A stretch of DNA of 64,000 bases from Oceanicaulis sp. HLUCCA04 (GTDB lineage: Bacteria; Pseudomonadota; Alphaproteobacteria; Caulobacterales; Maricaulaceae), in assembly GCA_001314625.1 (NCBI GenBank), contig LJSH01000001.1, positions 558,001 through 622,000 of the forward strand, written 5' to 3'. A model generated the notes under the pieces. The model searched no databases. It was given only the letters and a program-made list of their open reading frames with translations, and was not told the DNA's origin. Each line of letters opens with the position of its first letter. The first letter of the stretch is position 1. Positions 9,001-17,799 of the stretch are shown here, in pieces. The position numbers and the translations under genes are program-made.

Positions 9001-9710
9001 GCCTCGTGACTTGGATGGATCAGACTTTTTACCCCGGCTTCTCGCGGAACTGGGACGATCTACTGTTTCGTGAGCGCATATTGGCAGCCATGCCAGAGAA
9101 TGCTGAAATACTCGATGTAGGCGCCGGTGCCGGCATCGTTGAGATGATGAACTTTCGCGGTATCGCGAAGCGTGTATGCGGCGTTGATCTTGATCCGCGT
9201 GTAGAAACAAATCCGTATCTGGATGACGGCCGCCTCGCTGACGCCGGAACAATTCCTTACGACGACTCGCGCTTCGACCTTGTCTTTGCCGATAATGTCA
9301 TGGAGCACCTTGAACACCCAGAAGAGGTATTCAAGGAGATTTGCCGGGTCTTGAAGCCCGGCGGGCGATTGCTATTCAAGACCCCGAACCGCAACCACTA
9401 CATGCCATTGATTGCCCGGCTGACGCCGCACGGCTTTCATCAATGGGTGAATCGGAAGCGCGGTCGCTCGCAGGAGGACACCTTCCCGACGCGCTACAGG
9501 GCCAATTCCCGCGCGCAAATACGGCGCCTCGCCGACGCCACAGGATTTCGGGTAGAGAACATAGAACTGGTCGAAGGCCGTCCGGAATACCTGCGCATGT
9601 TCCCGGTGACTTATGCAGCCGGCACCCTTTATGAGCGTCTGGTCAATGCCACGCCGTGGTTTTCCGGACTACGCGTCTTGCTGGTTGCAACACTCATCAA
9701 GAGCGGGTGA
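8997..9710 (+). CDS. Class I SAM-dependent methyltransferase
   Basis: 237 residues. The SAM-binding core is clear: ILDVGAGAGIVEMM (motif I, about 39-52), the acidic end of strand 2 in GVDLDP (62-67), FDLVFADNVMEHLEHPEEV (motif II-III, about 88-106) and LKPGGRLLFKTPN (motif IV). The family is the Methyltransf_11/ubiE-like group. It starts within the stop codon of the bi-domain oxidoreductase (ATGA), so both are translated together, and it probably methylates a sugar or lipid-linked intermediate of the polysaccharide. The substrate is not readable from the sequence. Confidence 0.8.
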   Translation: MSLVTWMDQTFYPGFSRNWDDLLFRERILAAMPENAEILDVGAGAGIVEMMNFRGIAKRVCGVDLDPRVETNPYLDDGRLADAGTIPYDDSRFDLVFADNVMEHLEHPEEVFKEICRVLKPGGRLLFKTPNRNHYMPLIARLTPHGFHQWVNRKRGRSQEDTFPTRYRANSRAQIRRLADATGFRVENIELVEGRPEYLRMFPVTYAAGTLYERLVNATPWFSGLRVLLVATLIKSG

Positions 9711-9723
9711 AGCGCCAGCCATT

Positions 9724-11382
9724 ATGCCCCCTTCGTCTCTGCACACACTGACCCGCTATTTCGAGACGCTGCGGCACCTGAAGCCGGGTCAGCTCTGCAG
9801 CCGTGTCTGGTTCCGGTTGACGCGCCCCCAACCGGACCTGCGCCCGCCGCCACCTGGCAGGGCGCAGTCGGGGGTCTGGGCACCGCCTTCACGGCGCAAT
9901 GCCTCCATGACCGGCCCCGCCAGTTTCCGCTTCCTGTCAGAGCAGGCATCACTCAATGAGGCGGGTTGGGACGACCCGGCACACGACAAGCTGTGGCGAT
10001 ATAATCTGCACTATTTCGATGATCTGAACGCGGCTGACGCCAGCAAGCGCGCCGACTGGCACAGCGCGCTGATCCAGCGCTGGATCATCGAGAACGCACC
10101 CGGCCAAGGCACCGGCTGGGAGCCCTATCCCGCTTCGCTTCGCATCGTGAACTGGATCAAATGGCTGCTGGTAGGCAACACGCCGCTGCCGGGTATGGTG
10201 GACAGCCTTGCAACGCAGGCGCGCTGGCTGGCGGGGCGGCTGGAATATCATCTGCTAGGCAATCATTTGTTTGCCAACGCCAAGGCGCTCGTCTTCGCCG
10301 GGTTGTGGTTTGATGGACAGGAAGCCGATCAATGGCGCCAGAAAGGTTTTTCCATTCTCGCGCGGGAATTTGACGAGCAGGTACTGTCCGATGGCGGCCA
10401 GTTCGAGCTCAGCCCGATGTATCATGCGTTGGCCATCGAAGACGTTCTCGACCTTGTAAACATGGCAGCGGCCTTCTCTGACGCGCTGGCTCCCGGGCAG
10501 GCGTCGCAGGCTGATTACTGGCGGAACCGCGCCCCGCTTATGCTGCACTGGCTTCAGGCAATGTCGCATCCTGACGGACAGATCAGCTTTTTCAATGATG
10601 CCGCCTTCGGCATTGCACCTGACAATGACGAGCTGGGGGCCTATGCGCGGCGGCTAAATATTGCCCCCTCACCGGTCTCGTCCGGCCCGGTCTTCCTGGA
10701 AGCCAGCGGCTATGCCCGGCTGGAACTGGGCGATGCGGTAGCCATTGCCGATCTCGCTGCCATCGGCCCGGACTATCTGCCCGGCCACGCCCACGCCGAT
10801 ACGCTGAGCTTTGAGTTATCCCTGTCTGGACAGCGTGTAATCGTGAACGGTGGCACCTCCCTGTACGGCACCGGCCCTGAGCGCCAGCACCAGCGTGGCA
10901 CGCCGGCGCATTCCACCGTGAACATCGCTGGCGCAAACTCCTCTGATGTCTGGAGCGGGTTCAGGGTGGGACGGCGCGCGCGGATATCAGACCGTCATGT
11001 GGAGCTGGGCCAGGACCGCCAGACCGTCACCGCCAGCCATGACGGATACCGCTACCGGCCGGGCAGGCCGGTCCATACACGCACCCTCACTCTGGAGGCC
11101 CGGCGCCTGACCATTGAGGACGCGGTTTCTGCGCCCGCCGGCAACCCTGCAGAGGCTGTCTTCCACCTTCACCCAGACGTGAAAGTACAGCAGGACGGCG
11201 ACGCGCACGGCACGCTCACCCTGCCCGGCGGCAAGCACGTGCAATGGCAGGCTGCGGGTGGACGCCCGCGCATCGCCGCCGCCAGCTGGCACCCGGAATT
11301 TGGCGCCGCAATAGCCTCGCGCTGCCTTGTCATTCCGCTTGAGAATGGACGCGCGCGCCTGACCCTTCAGTGGGCGGACTAG
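9724..11382 (+). CDS. Heparinase II/III-family protein (polysaccharide lyase-like)
   Basis: Start chosen at ATG 9724 (MPPSSLHTLTRYFETLRHLK), 13 bp after the methyltransferase stop; the frame is open further upstream but overlaps that gene. About 552 residues: an N-terminal alpha/alpha barrel (WRYNLHYFDDLNAAD, GWEPYPASLRIVNWIKW) and a C-terminal beta-sandwich with GHAHADTLSFELSLSGQRVI and RGTPAHSTVNI, the signature of the Heparinase_II_III domain. His and Tyr residues in these segments are the catalytic candidates for beta-elimination of uronic acids. Such genes inside biosynthetic clusters may trim or release polymer. No clear signal peptide is visible. Confidence 0.85.
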   Translation: MPPSSLHTLTRYFETLRHLKPGQLCSRVWFRLTRPQPDLRPPPPGRAQSGVWAPPSRRNASMTGPASFRFLSEQASLNEAGWDDPAHDKLWRYNLHYFDDLNAADASKRADWHSALIQRWIIENAPGQGTGWEPYPASLRIVNWIKWLLVGNTPLPGMVDSLATQARWLAGRLEYHLLGNHLFANAKALVFAGLWFDGQEADQWRQKGFSILAREFDEQVLSDGGQFELSPMYHALAIEDVLDLVNMAAAFSDALAPGQASQADYWRNRAPLMLHWLQAMSHPDGQISFFNDAAFGIAPDNDELGAYARRLNIAPSPVSSGPVFLEASGYARLELGDAVAIADLAAIGPDYLPGHAHADTLSFELSLSGQRVIVNGGTSLYGTGPERQHQRGTPAHSTVNIAGANSSDVWSGFRVGRRARISDRHVELGQDRQTVTASHDGYRYRPGRPVHTRTLTLEARRLTIEDAVSAPAGNPAEAVFHLHPDVKVQQDGDAHGTLTLPGGKHVQWQAAGGRPRIAAASWHPEFGAAIASRCLVIPLENGRARLTLQWAD

Positions 11383-11388
11383 GGCGCC

Positions 11389-12621
11389 ATGCATATCCTG
11401 TTTCTCACCGACAATTTTCCGCCAGAGGTCAACGCACCAGCTAGCCGCACCTATGAGCACGCGCGCGAGTGGGTACGGCTGGGGGCGAAGGTGACCGTTA
11501 TCACCTGCGCGCCAAACTTCCCCAGGGGCAAGGTCTTTCCCGGCTATCGCAACAAATTGCACAGCACCGAGGAGATGGATGGCATCACCGTTATCCGCGT
11601 CTGGACCTATATCACTGCCAATGAAGGCCGTTACCGGCGCACGCTCGATTATGTGAGCTTCATGCTATCGGCCTTCATCGCGTCGTTCGGTGTCCGCAAG
11701 GTCGACATCATTATCGGCACGTCGCCGCAATTTTTCACCGCGATTTCCGCATTTCTGGTCAGCCTCTTCCGGCGCCGTCCCTGGATATTCGAGCTGCGCG
11801 ATCTCTGGCCAGCCTCAATCAAGGCCGTTGGTGCGGTCAGGGCGGGTCCGGTGCTCGCCACGCTCGAAGCGATAGAATTGTTTCTTTACCGCCGCGCCAC
11901 CCGTATCATTGCGCTTACCGAAGCATTCAAAGCAGAGCTTTGCGCGCGCGGCATCGAGCCGGAAAAGATAGCCATCATCACCAATGGCGCCGACCTGACA
12001 CACTTCCGTCCCTCTGCAAGGCCTGTATCTCTGGTGCGGGAACTGGGGCTGGAGGGCTGCTTTGTAGCAGGCTATGTCGGCACACACGGGCTGGCACACG
12101 GGCTGGAAACACTGCTGGAGGCAGCCAGCCTGTTGCAAGCACGAGACGACACTGCACATATCCGCATCCTGCTTTTGGGCGATGGCGCCAGAAAACCTGC
12201 CCTTCGCCAGCGCGCCAGCGAGCTTGGACTGGAAAACGTGGTTTTTGCCGATAGCGTGCCCAAAACAGACGTCCCGCAATACTGGGCGCTGCTGGATGTA
12301 TCCATCATCCATCTGAAACGTGACCCGCTCTTCACCGGCGTGATCCCATCAAAGCTGTTCGAATGTATGGCGATGGGCCTGCCGGTTCTGCACGGGGTGG
12401 AGGGCGAGTCGGCCGAAATCGTCCGCCGGGAGGGTGTCGGCGAGACCTTCACGCCGCAGGATGCCGCTGACCTTGCATCACGTCTCGCAGAGCTCGCCCG
12501 CTCTCCCGGAACGCTGGCGGCCTACCGCGAAAAATGCCTTCGCGCAGCGCCGCGATATGACCGCAAGACCCTGGCCAACGCGATGCTGGACATCATCACC
12601 GGGACCGTAACGGCCCATTAG
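11389..12621 (+). CDS. Glycosyltransferase family 4 (WbuB-like)
   Basis: 410 residues opening MHILFLTDNFPPEVNAPASR, the start typical of WbuB/fucosamine-transferase-like GT4 enzymes. A hydrophobic stretch near 85-125 suggests peripheral membrane attachment, ELRDLWPASIKA follows, and the donor-site region contains GVIPSKLFECMAMGLPVLHG and the E-x7-E pair. It lies 6 bp after the heparinase-like gene and upstream of the sugar transferase, so it probably acts early in assembly of the lipid-linked unit. Confidence 0.82.
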   Translation: MHILFLTDNFPPEVNAPASRTYEHAREWVRLGAKVTVITCAPNFPRGKVFPGYRNKLHSTEEMDGITVIRVWTYITANEGRYRRTLDYVSFMLSAFIASFGVRKVDIIIGTSPQFFTAISAFLVSLFRRRPWIFELRDLWPASIKAVGAVRAGPVLATLEAIELFLYRRATRIIALTEAFKAELCARGIEPEKIAIITNGADLTHFRPSARPVSLVRELGLEGCFVAGYVGTHGLAHGLETLLEAASLLQARDDTAHIRILLLGDGARKPALRQRASELGLENVVFADSVPKTDVPQYWALLDVSIIHLKRDPLFTGVIPSKLFECMAMGLPVLHGVEGESAEIVRREGVGETFTPQDAADLASRLAELARSPGTLAAYREKCLRAAPRYDRKTLANAMLDIITGTVTAH

Positions 12622-12942
12622 CCACCGCCCCTGAAACACGCCGCACGCTTAACAATCCGTTACGCAATTGCAACAAGGCGCCCGCAAAGCGCCGAAAGCC
12701 AGCGTGTTTTTTCCCACGACGGGCGATTCACATTGCGCTACCCCGCCAGCCAGTGTCACGGTCCCGGCGGGACGCAGGCAGGAACGATTACAGGTATGAG
12801 TATTCGCGGCACTCTTCTGGGGAGAGATGCAGACGGCCTGCAGGTACTCCGGCAGAACGTGCGCGCGCGCATGCCCGGTCAGCACGGGCCTGCACCGCGA
12901 GAAAAACCCGAACGTGCCCGTCGTGGCCACCAGACCGGAGGA
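12622..12942 (+). other. 321-bp stretch between glycosyltransferase and sugar transferase genes
   Basis: An open frame continuous with the sugar transferase extends through most of this stretch (from 12733) but its translation is Arg/Gly/Pro-rich without family resemblance. It may hold the mRNA leader of the transferase or, if an upstream ATG such as 12796 is used, an N-terminal extension of it. No terminator or clear promoter was found. Confidence 0.3.
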
Positions 12943-13503
12943 ATGGGCAAACGCCTCTTTGATCTGGTCATGGCCGGTTCGGCTCTGGTTTTCATGCTTC
13001 CGCTGCTACTCGCGGCGGCGCTGCTTGTAAGGCTGACTAGCCGGGGGCCGATCCTTTTCTGGTCGGCGCGCGATAACGGGAATGGCGGTACGTTTGCCAT
13101 GCCCAAATTCCGCACCATGCGGGCAGGATCGCCGCTCCAGCCGCGCGAACAGTTCGCCAATGCGCACTCCAGCATGACGCCGCCGGGCCAGTTCCTCCGG
13201 CGGACAAGCCTGGACGAGTTGCCCCAGCTGATCCCTGTATTGACCGGCAAGATGAGCCTGATCGGCCCGCGCCCGCTATTGCCTAGCGACCCCACAATAT
13301 TCGAGCGCCGACTGCTCGCCAACGGCAAGCTGTCCCGGCCGTGCCTGACCGGGCTGGCCCAGATCAGCGGGCGCAACAGCCTGACCCCTCGCAGAAAGGC
13401 ACGCTACGACCAGTTCTATACCGATCACTGGTCCTGGCGCCTCGACATGTGGATTCTCTGGCGGACCGTAAAGGTCGTCATCTCGCGCGCCGGGGTGCTC
13501 TAG
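12943..13503 (+). CDS. Sugar transferase (initiating phosphoglycosyl transferase, PglC/WcaJ catalytic type)
   Basis: From ATG 12943 the product is about 186 residues and opens MGKRLFDLVMAGSALVFMLP, the membrane-entering helix of bacterial sugar transferases (Pfam Bac_transf). Further motifs are FAMPKFRTMR, LRRTSLDELPQLIPVLTG with the catalytic Asp-Glu pair, and MSLIGPRPLLPSD. The enzyme attaches the first sugar-phosphate to undecaprenyl phosphate. A GGAGG sequence lies only one base before this ATG, which is too close, so a start further upstream (12796 or 12871) cannot be excluded. The gene closes the second forward cluster. Confidence 0.85.
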   Translation: MGKRLFDLVMAGSALVFMLPLLLAAALLVRLTSRGPILFWSARDNGNGGTFAMPKFRTMRAGSPLQPREQFANAHSSMTPPGQFLRRTSLDELPQLIPVLTGKMSLIGPRPLLPSDPTIFERRLLANGKLSRPCLTGLAQISGRNSLTPRRKARYDQFYTDHWSWRLDMWILWRTVKVVISRAGVL

Positions 13504-13521
13504 CGGGCTGCCGCCAGCCTC

Positions 13522-16062
13522 TTACTGTCCCTGGCGTACCGGCGGAACACGGGCGGCATCCAGGCTGTGCACTGTCACCACGCCAGTAGCCTCCCGCGAA
13601 TTCCCACCACCGGCGCGCTGTGTAGCTGCCGGGAATATCATGATCTGGACGCTGCCGCCTCCATTCGCCGGCGGAATGATTGCCTCAACGAACACCCGTG
13701 AATCCTCGCCTATCGAGGACCGAAGTGCGGCAAACGCCTCCCCGCGCGCCCGGACCGATCCAGTCAGCGGATCCACATAGATATTATATTGCTGGAGCAC
13801 ATCACCATCAGCGACCTCCACCCGTATCAGAGTTTCTGAGTGCTCTCTTCCCTGCTGAAGCTCGGCGCGCAGGGCCAGCCCTTCGCCCGCGGCCAGCAGA
13901 AGCGGCACACGGTCTGCGCCGGAACGAATACTCCTGACAAAATATTCGTCACGTGTATGGTCTCTGAGAATCCGGGCACGAGAGCCGGCTTCTCCCAGCA
14001 CTGCAGCCAGATCAACGGGCTGGAGCTCTTCCCAGACGATTACCGAGCCACGTGGTGTAAACCGCGCTAGCGGAGCAAAAATGACCTCCACCTGTGGATC
14101 ATCCACCAGGATCTCGCCGACGAGCATTGATCCATGCCCGCTGATATGGCCGTCGTCATAATAAACAAGCTGGCTTCCGATAAACGACGAACATCGCCCG
14201 TCACGGCAGACCGCGTCGTTGAAATCGAAATAGCTCGCACCCGCACGACGCGCCACTTGCGCAACTACCGTGTTGATGCTGTCAATTGACGCACGCGATA
14301 CACCAGACCGATTTCCGCAATCGAGAAACGGCAAACGCAATCTCTTCCACAAACAATTACGGTCGAAATTGCCAATTCTGGGCACCTGGCCCAGCACAAT
14401 CACCTCTACGTCGGACTGGGCAAGCGAACGAATGGTCTCTTCCAGTTGCTCGACCATCAGCGCTTCATTACGCCTGAAGTAACTGTCCCAGCTCGCCGAC
14501 ATGATAACGGCATCTTGTCGCGCCGCAGCCGACGCCATCATCCGCGCAGCATTGGCACATTCCTCTTCGCGGCCACTTCGTGAAAAAGCTGTGGTCCCGT
14601 TTGCGAACGGCGGACAGGCGCTATGAGCGGCATTGCGGAATGCAAAATCATAGCGCTGCGCGAAGACTCTCAAGGCAGGCACGTAGTGCGCCGCGTGGGA
14701 ATCTCCCCATAAAAGTATGCGCGGCTCGTTATTGCTGTTGATTGCGCAGGCACCATTGAGAAGGTCATTTGCCGTAAGGTTGGGACGCTGACAAACATAC
14801 GGCAGTCGCGATGCCGGTTCTGACGCCCCTTCATAGCTCTCAACGCTCGCCCGGTAATTGGCGTCATAATAACGCCAGGCATATCCGCCCGTCAGGACCA
14901 CCCCCGCTACGACAAGCCCGATCATCACCGACGGCACGGCAAAATGGACGGTGGCAAGCCGTACAAAGCTGGCCCGGCTATGGCGGACAGGCGTCTCGAT
15001 GACATAATAAGACGCGGCCGACAGCCCAAAGGTCAGCGCGATGGCAACAAGCTGATGAACCAGCAACAAATCGCCAAACATGTAACGGGAATAAGCCAGT
15101 ATCGGCCAATGCCAAAGATAGAGCGAGTACGAAAGCAGGCCGACCCAAACAACAGGACGCAATGCGAGCACTCTGCCAAGCGTGGTCGCGCCCGCTGCAC
15201 CGGCGACAATGATCGCAGCCGTTCCAGCCGTGGCGGGCAGCGCGGCGAACCCCGGGAACACACTTTCAGCGTTGAGCGCTACCAGACTCCACGCGATGGC
15301 GAAAACGCCTGTCCACGACAAAATCTCTCGCCCCAACCGGCCGAGCGCTCGCGCTGCGCCGCGCTCGGTCAGCGCATAGGCCAGCGCGCCAAGCAATAGT
15401 TCACCGGCCCGCGCTGGTAGCATGTAATAGGCAAACATCGGATGATCGCTCACCAGTGCCTGCGCCAGAGCGAAAGATGCCAATGCTGCCACGACGAGTG
15501 CGGCAACACCGATACGCCGGGTCAGCCAGGCGGCACCGGCAAGCCCTAGAATAGCGGGCCAGACCAGATAGAACTGCTCCTCTACGCCGAGCGACCAGAG
15601 GTGAAGCAGCGGCTCCAGAGCGGCACTGTCTGCGAAGTAGTCGGTATCGAGACCGAATGTGAAAAATACATTGGCGGCAAAGAATACGCTTGCCAGCGCC
15701 GATAGCGCCATGCGCTGATTGTCAGGCTCGTTAAGGATAAACTGGCCGGCAAGAAGCGTTGTTCCTATTACAGTGAAGAGGACCGGAAACAGCCGCTTGA
15801 TGCGCCGACGATAGAACTCCGCGTAGGTGAAACTTCCCGTCTGATGCGACTTGGCGATGACGCCGGTGATCAGAAATCCAGAAATGACAAAGAAAATATC
15901 AACGCCAATAAAGCCGCCAGGTACCCAGCTGGCATCGGCATGGAACAGGATGACTGACAGCACAGCAACTGCGCGCAACCCGTCAATATCGGCCCGATAG
16001 GCCAAATCAGGCGCATGTCCGCTAAATGACACGGTAACTTGAACTCCCCCGGAAGGGCTCAC
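13522..16062 (-). CDS. Membrane acyltransferase with C-terminal SGNH-like domain (OafA/YrhL type)
   Basis: About 846 residues if read from GTG 16062; GTG 16032 is also possible. The N-terminal part has about ten membrane helices and the acyltransferase-3 motifs: YRADIDGLRAVAVLSVILFH (catalytic His) and GFIGVDIFFVISGFLITGVI. From about residue 420 a soluble periplasmic domain follows with LLWGDSHAAHYVPALRVF (the GDSH nucleophile block of SGNH enzymes) and a later DDGHISGHG, fitting the D-x-x-H dyad. About 180 residues of unrecognised sequence follow the SGNH part. Such proteins O-acetylate surface polysaccharides. It is convergent with the sugar transferase gene. Confidence 0.85.
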   Translation of the reverse strand: MSPSGGVQVTVSFSGHAPDLAYRADIDGLRAVAVLSVILFHADASWVPGGFIGVDIFFVISGFLITGVIAKSHQTGSFTYAEFYRRRIKRLFPVLFTVIGTTLLAGQFILNEPDNQRMALSALASVFFAANVFFTFGLDTDYFADSAALEPLLHLWSLGVEEQFYLVWPAILGLAGAAWLTRRIGVAALVVAALASFALAQALVSDHPMFAYYMLPARAGELLLGALAYALTERGAARALGRLGREILSWTGVFAIAWSLVALNAESVFPGFAALPATAGTAAIIVAGAAGATTLGRVLALRPVVWVGLLSYSLYLWHWPILAYSRYMFGDLLLVHQLVAIALTFGLSAASYYVIETPVRHSRASFVRLATVHFAVPSVMIGLVVAGVVLTGGYAWRYYDANYRASVESYEGASEPASRLPYVCQRPNLTANDLLNGACAINSNNEPRILLWGDSHAAHYVPALRVFAQRYDFAFRNAAHSACPPFANGTTAFSRSGREEECANAARMMASAAARQDAVIMSASWDSYFRRNEALMVEQLEETIRSLAQSDVEVIVLGQVPRIGNFDRNCLWKRLRLPFLDCGNRSGVSRASIDSINTVVAQVARRAGASYFDFNDAVCRDGRCSSFIGSQLVYYDDGHISGHGSMLVGEILVDDPQVEVIFAPLARFTPRGSVIVWEELQPVDLAAVLGEAGSRARILRDHTRDEYFVRSIRSGADRVPLLLAAGEGLALRAELQQGREHSETLIRVEVADGDVLQQYNIYVDPLTGSVRARGEAFAALRSSIGEDSRVFVEAIIPPANGGGSVQIMIFPAATQRAGGGNSREATGVVTVHSLDAARVPPVRQGQ

Positions 16063-16195
16063 GCAGAGCCAAGGCCGGTCTAGCCGGCACCCGCATAACT
16101 ATCAACGAACAAGCAGAAGCCGGGCTGCAATGCGATCAGACAAAGCCAGCGCTTTAAGGGCTCGGAAAATCGTCGAGCTTGAACCCGCGAGATGC

Positions 16196-16271
16196 TGGTG
16201 GGTGGTGACGGGGTCGAACCGCCGACCTACTCGGTGTAAACGAGTTGCTCTACCAGCTGAGCTAACCACCC
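16196..16271 (-). tRNA. tRNA-Val (anticodon TAC)
   Basis: Read on the minus strand this folds as a full cloverleaf: acceptor arms GGGTGGT and ACCACCC, D-arm with AGCTGGTAGA, anticodon stem ACTCG/CGAGT enclosing TTTACAC (anticodon TAC) and T-loop TTCGACC. Discriminator A and the CCA end (16196-16198) are encoded. 76 nt. Confidence 0.96.
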
Positions 16272-16347
16272 TTCCAGAAGCGGCTGTTTAGCGCCAGCCG
16301 CCTGTTCGGGCAATCGCCTTGCTGTCATCGGGTCAGGCCAGCAAGCG

Positions 16348-17526
16348 CTATTTTCCGCCATCACGCGCTGCAGGCTCCAGACGGTCAGATCCGTAAGACC
16401 CGAACGAATGGACCGACAGCGCGTGCCGGCGCAGATTTTCCAAAGCTCGCGCGACATTGGGGTGATCTTCGTGTCCGTCCAGATCAAGGAAGAACATTTG
16501 CTGCCAGGGCTTTCCGGCAATCGGACGGCTTTCCAGCTTGGTCAGGCTGACGCCCTCCTGACGGAATCCATCAAGCGCACTGACCAGCGAACCGGCTTCA
16601 TCGGAGGTGACGATCACCAGTGATGTCTTGCACGGAAGCAAGGGAGAGGCCGGCTCCGGATCGACGGCCAGCGCCACAAACCGCGTGTAGTTCTCCGGAT
16701 GATCCGACGCGCTGGCATCAATGACGTTAAGGCCGAACAGGCGGGCGGCATCGCGGCCCGCCACTGCGGCAATATCCGGCTTTCCCGTCAACGCCTCGTT
16801 CAACGCTTCGGTCGACGAGCTGACGGCGCGGGTTTTCAGTTCCGGGTGCCGGGCAAAGAAGCGCTGTGACTGACGCAAGGCCTGCGGGTGACCCAGCACG
16901 GTGCGAACCGTGCCCAGATCATGCGCCTTGCCGACGATACAGTGCTCGACCTTGTAGTGATGCTCTCCGGCAATTTTCAGCCTGGTGTCACGCAGCAGGT
17001 CGTACACTTCCACGATACCGCCGGTAGTGGTGTTCTCGATCGGCGCAAAGCCGTAATCGGCCCCGCCCTTCTCCACTGCCTCGAAAATACCGGCAAAGTC
17101 ACGCTGGATGACGGGCATTACGGCCGAATAGCGGCCGGCAAAATGGGCGTCAGCGGCAAACTGGCTATAACTGCCCGGCCCGCCCAGATACGCCACGCTC
17201 GCCTCGTTCAGCGTGGCGGTGCGAACCCGGGCATCCAGCCCGGCCCTCTGGCGGCGCAGGGAATCGTCAATAACCAGCTGAAACAGCTTTTCGACAAACG
17301 CCTCGTCCAGCCCCTGCTCGCGGCCAACCGAAACCGCCCTTTCCAGCACGGCGCGTTCCCGCTCGACATCGCGCACCAGCGCTCCGTCACCAGCTTTCAG
17401 CGCGCCCAGCGCTTCGGCGAGGCGGCGGCGCTCCACCAGCAAGCGGACAAGGTCTGCATCAGTCTGGTCGATGGCTGAGCGAAGGCTGGCACGTTCCTCT
17501 GCACGGCTGTCGGTCGGTGTGGTCAT
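16348..17526 (-). CDS. pheA: Bifunctional chorismate mutase / prephenate dehydratase (P-protein)
   Basis: 392 residues. Residues about 12-100 are an AroQ-type chorismate mutase helix bundle. From about 110 the prephenate dehydratase domain begins with VAYLGGPGSYSQFAA and contains FAPIENTTTGGIVEVYD, where the TTG triad matches the catalytic threonine region. The C-terminal ACT domain carries ESRP (in TKLESRPIAGK), the phenylalanine-binding motif used for feedback inhibition. The enzyme converts chorismate through prephenate to phenylpyruvate in the cytoplasm. The mRNA leader upstream contains a phenylalanine-rich peptide and mutually exclusive hairpins, so transcription is probably also attenuated. 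Confidence 0.95.
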   Translation of the reverse strand: MTTPTDSRAEERASLRSAIDQTDADLVRLLVERRRLAEALGALKAGDGALVRDVERERAVLERAVSVGREQGLDEAFVEKLFQLVIDDSLRRQRAGLDARVRTATLNEASVAYLGGPGSYSQFAADAHFAGRYSAVMPVIQRDFAGIFEAVEKGGADYGFAPIENTTTGGIVEVYDLLRDTRLKIAGEHHYKVEHCIVGKAHDLGTVRTVLGHPQALRQSQRFFARHPELKTRAVSSSTEALNEALTGKPDIAAVAGRDAARLFGLNVIDASASDHPENYTRFVALAVDPEPASPLLPCKTSLVIVTSDEAGSLVSALDGFRQEGVSLTKLESRPIAGKPWQQMFFLDLDGHEDHPNVARALENLRRHALSVHSFGSYGSDRLEPAARDGGK

Positions 17527-17553
17527 GACACCCTGTCCTGCTTCTCAAGCTAC

Positions 17554-17587
17554 AAAAAAGGCCCCGTCCGTGTGGTTGGAGGGGGCC
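17554..17587 (-). terminator. Rho-independent terminator of the pheA leader
   Basis: Six-base-pair GGCCCC/GGGGCC stem, extended by TCC/GGA after one mismatch, directly followed by six T residues on the minus strand (17559-17554). It lies 28 bp before the pheA start and after the leader peptide. Confidence 0.85.
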
Positions 17588-17635
17588 GTGAAATCCGTCT
17601 GGCTGAACTGTTTCGCGCAGATTTCACCCGCCCCC
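17554..17635 (-). promoter_or_regulatory. Transcription attenuator of pheA (antiterminator overlapping terminator)
   Basis: On the minus strand the arm GGGGGCGGGTGAAATC (17635-17620) can pair with GATTTCACGGCCCCC (17595-17581), leaving a small internal asymmetry. The same GGCCCC (17587-17582) is the 5' arm of the terminator that pairs with GGGGCC (17565-17560) before six T. The two folds exclude each other. The antiterminator's first arm overlaps the last codons and stop of the leader peptide, so a ribosome reaching the stop would block it, while a ribosome stalled on upstream Phe codons would leave it free. Confidence 0.8.
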
Positions 17636-17686
17636 GGCAAAGAGGCTGAAATAATAGCGGGTGGCGAAAATGCTGCGATTGCTCAT
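17624..17686 (-). CDS. pheA leader peptide (20 residues, Phe/Tyr-rich)
   Basis: The minus strand encodes MSNRSIFATRYYFSLFAGGG followed by TGA. Three Phe and two Tyr lie within ten codons (7-16), which is far above chance and is the hallmark of an attenuator leader for an aromatic biosynthesis gene. The final Gly codons and the stop form the first arm of the antiterminator. It lies 98 bp upstream of pheA. Its role as phenylalanine sensor is inferred from this arrangement. Confidence 0.82.
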   Translation of the reverse strand: MSNRSIFATRYYFSLFAGGG

Positions 17687-17799
17687 ACAGGCACTGTGGG
17701 GTTGAAACTCGCTCCGGTCAACGCCGCACGGCAATAGTCTTGGCAATATCATCGGTCCGTGAAACGCTGACCGTTCGCCAGACGAAGGAATGACCATCG

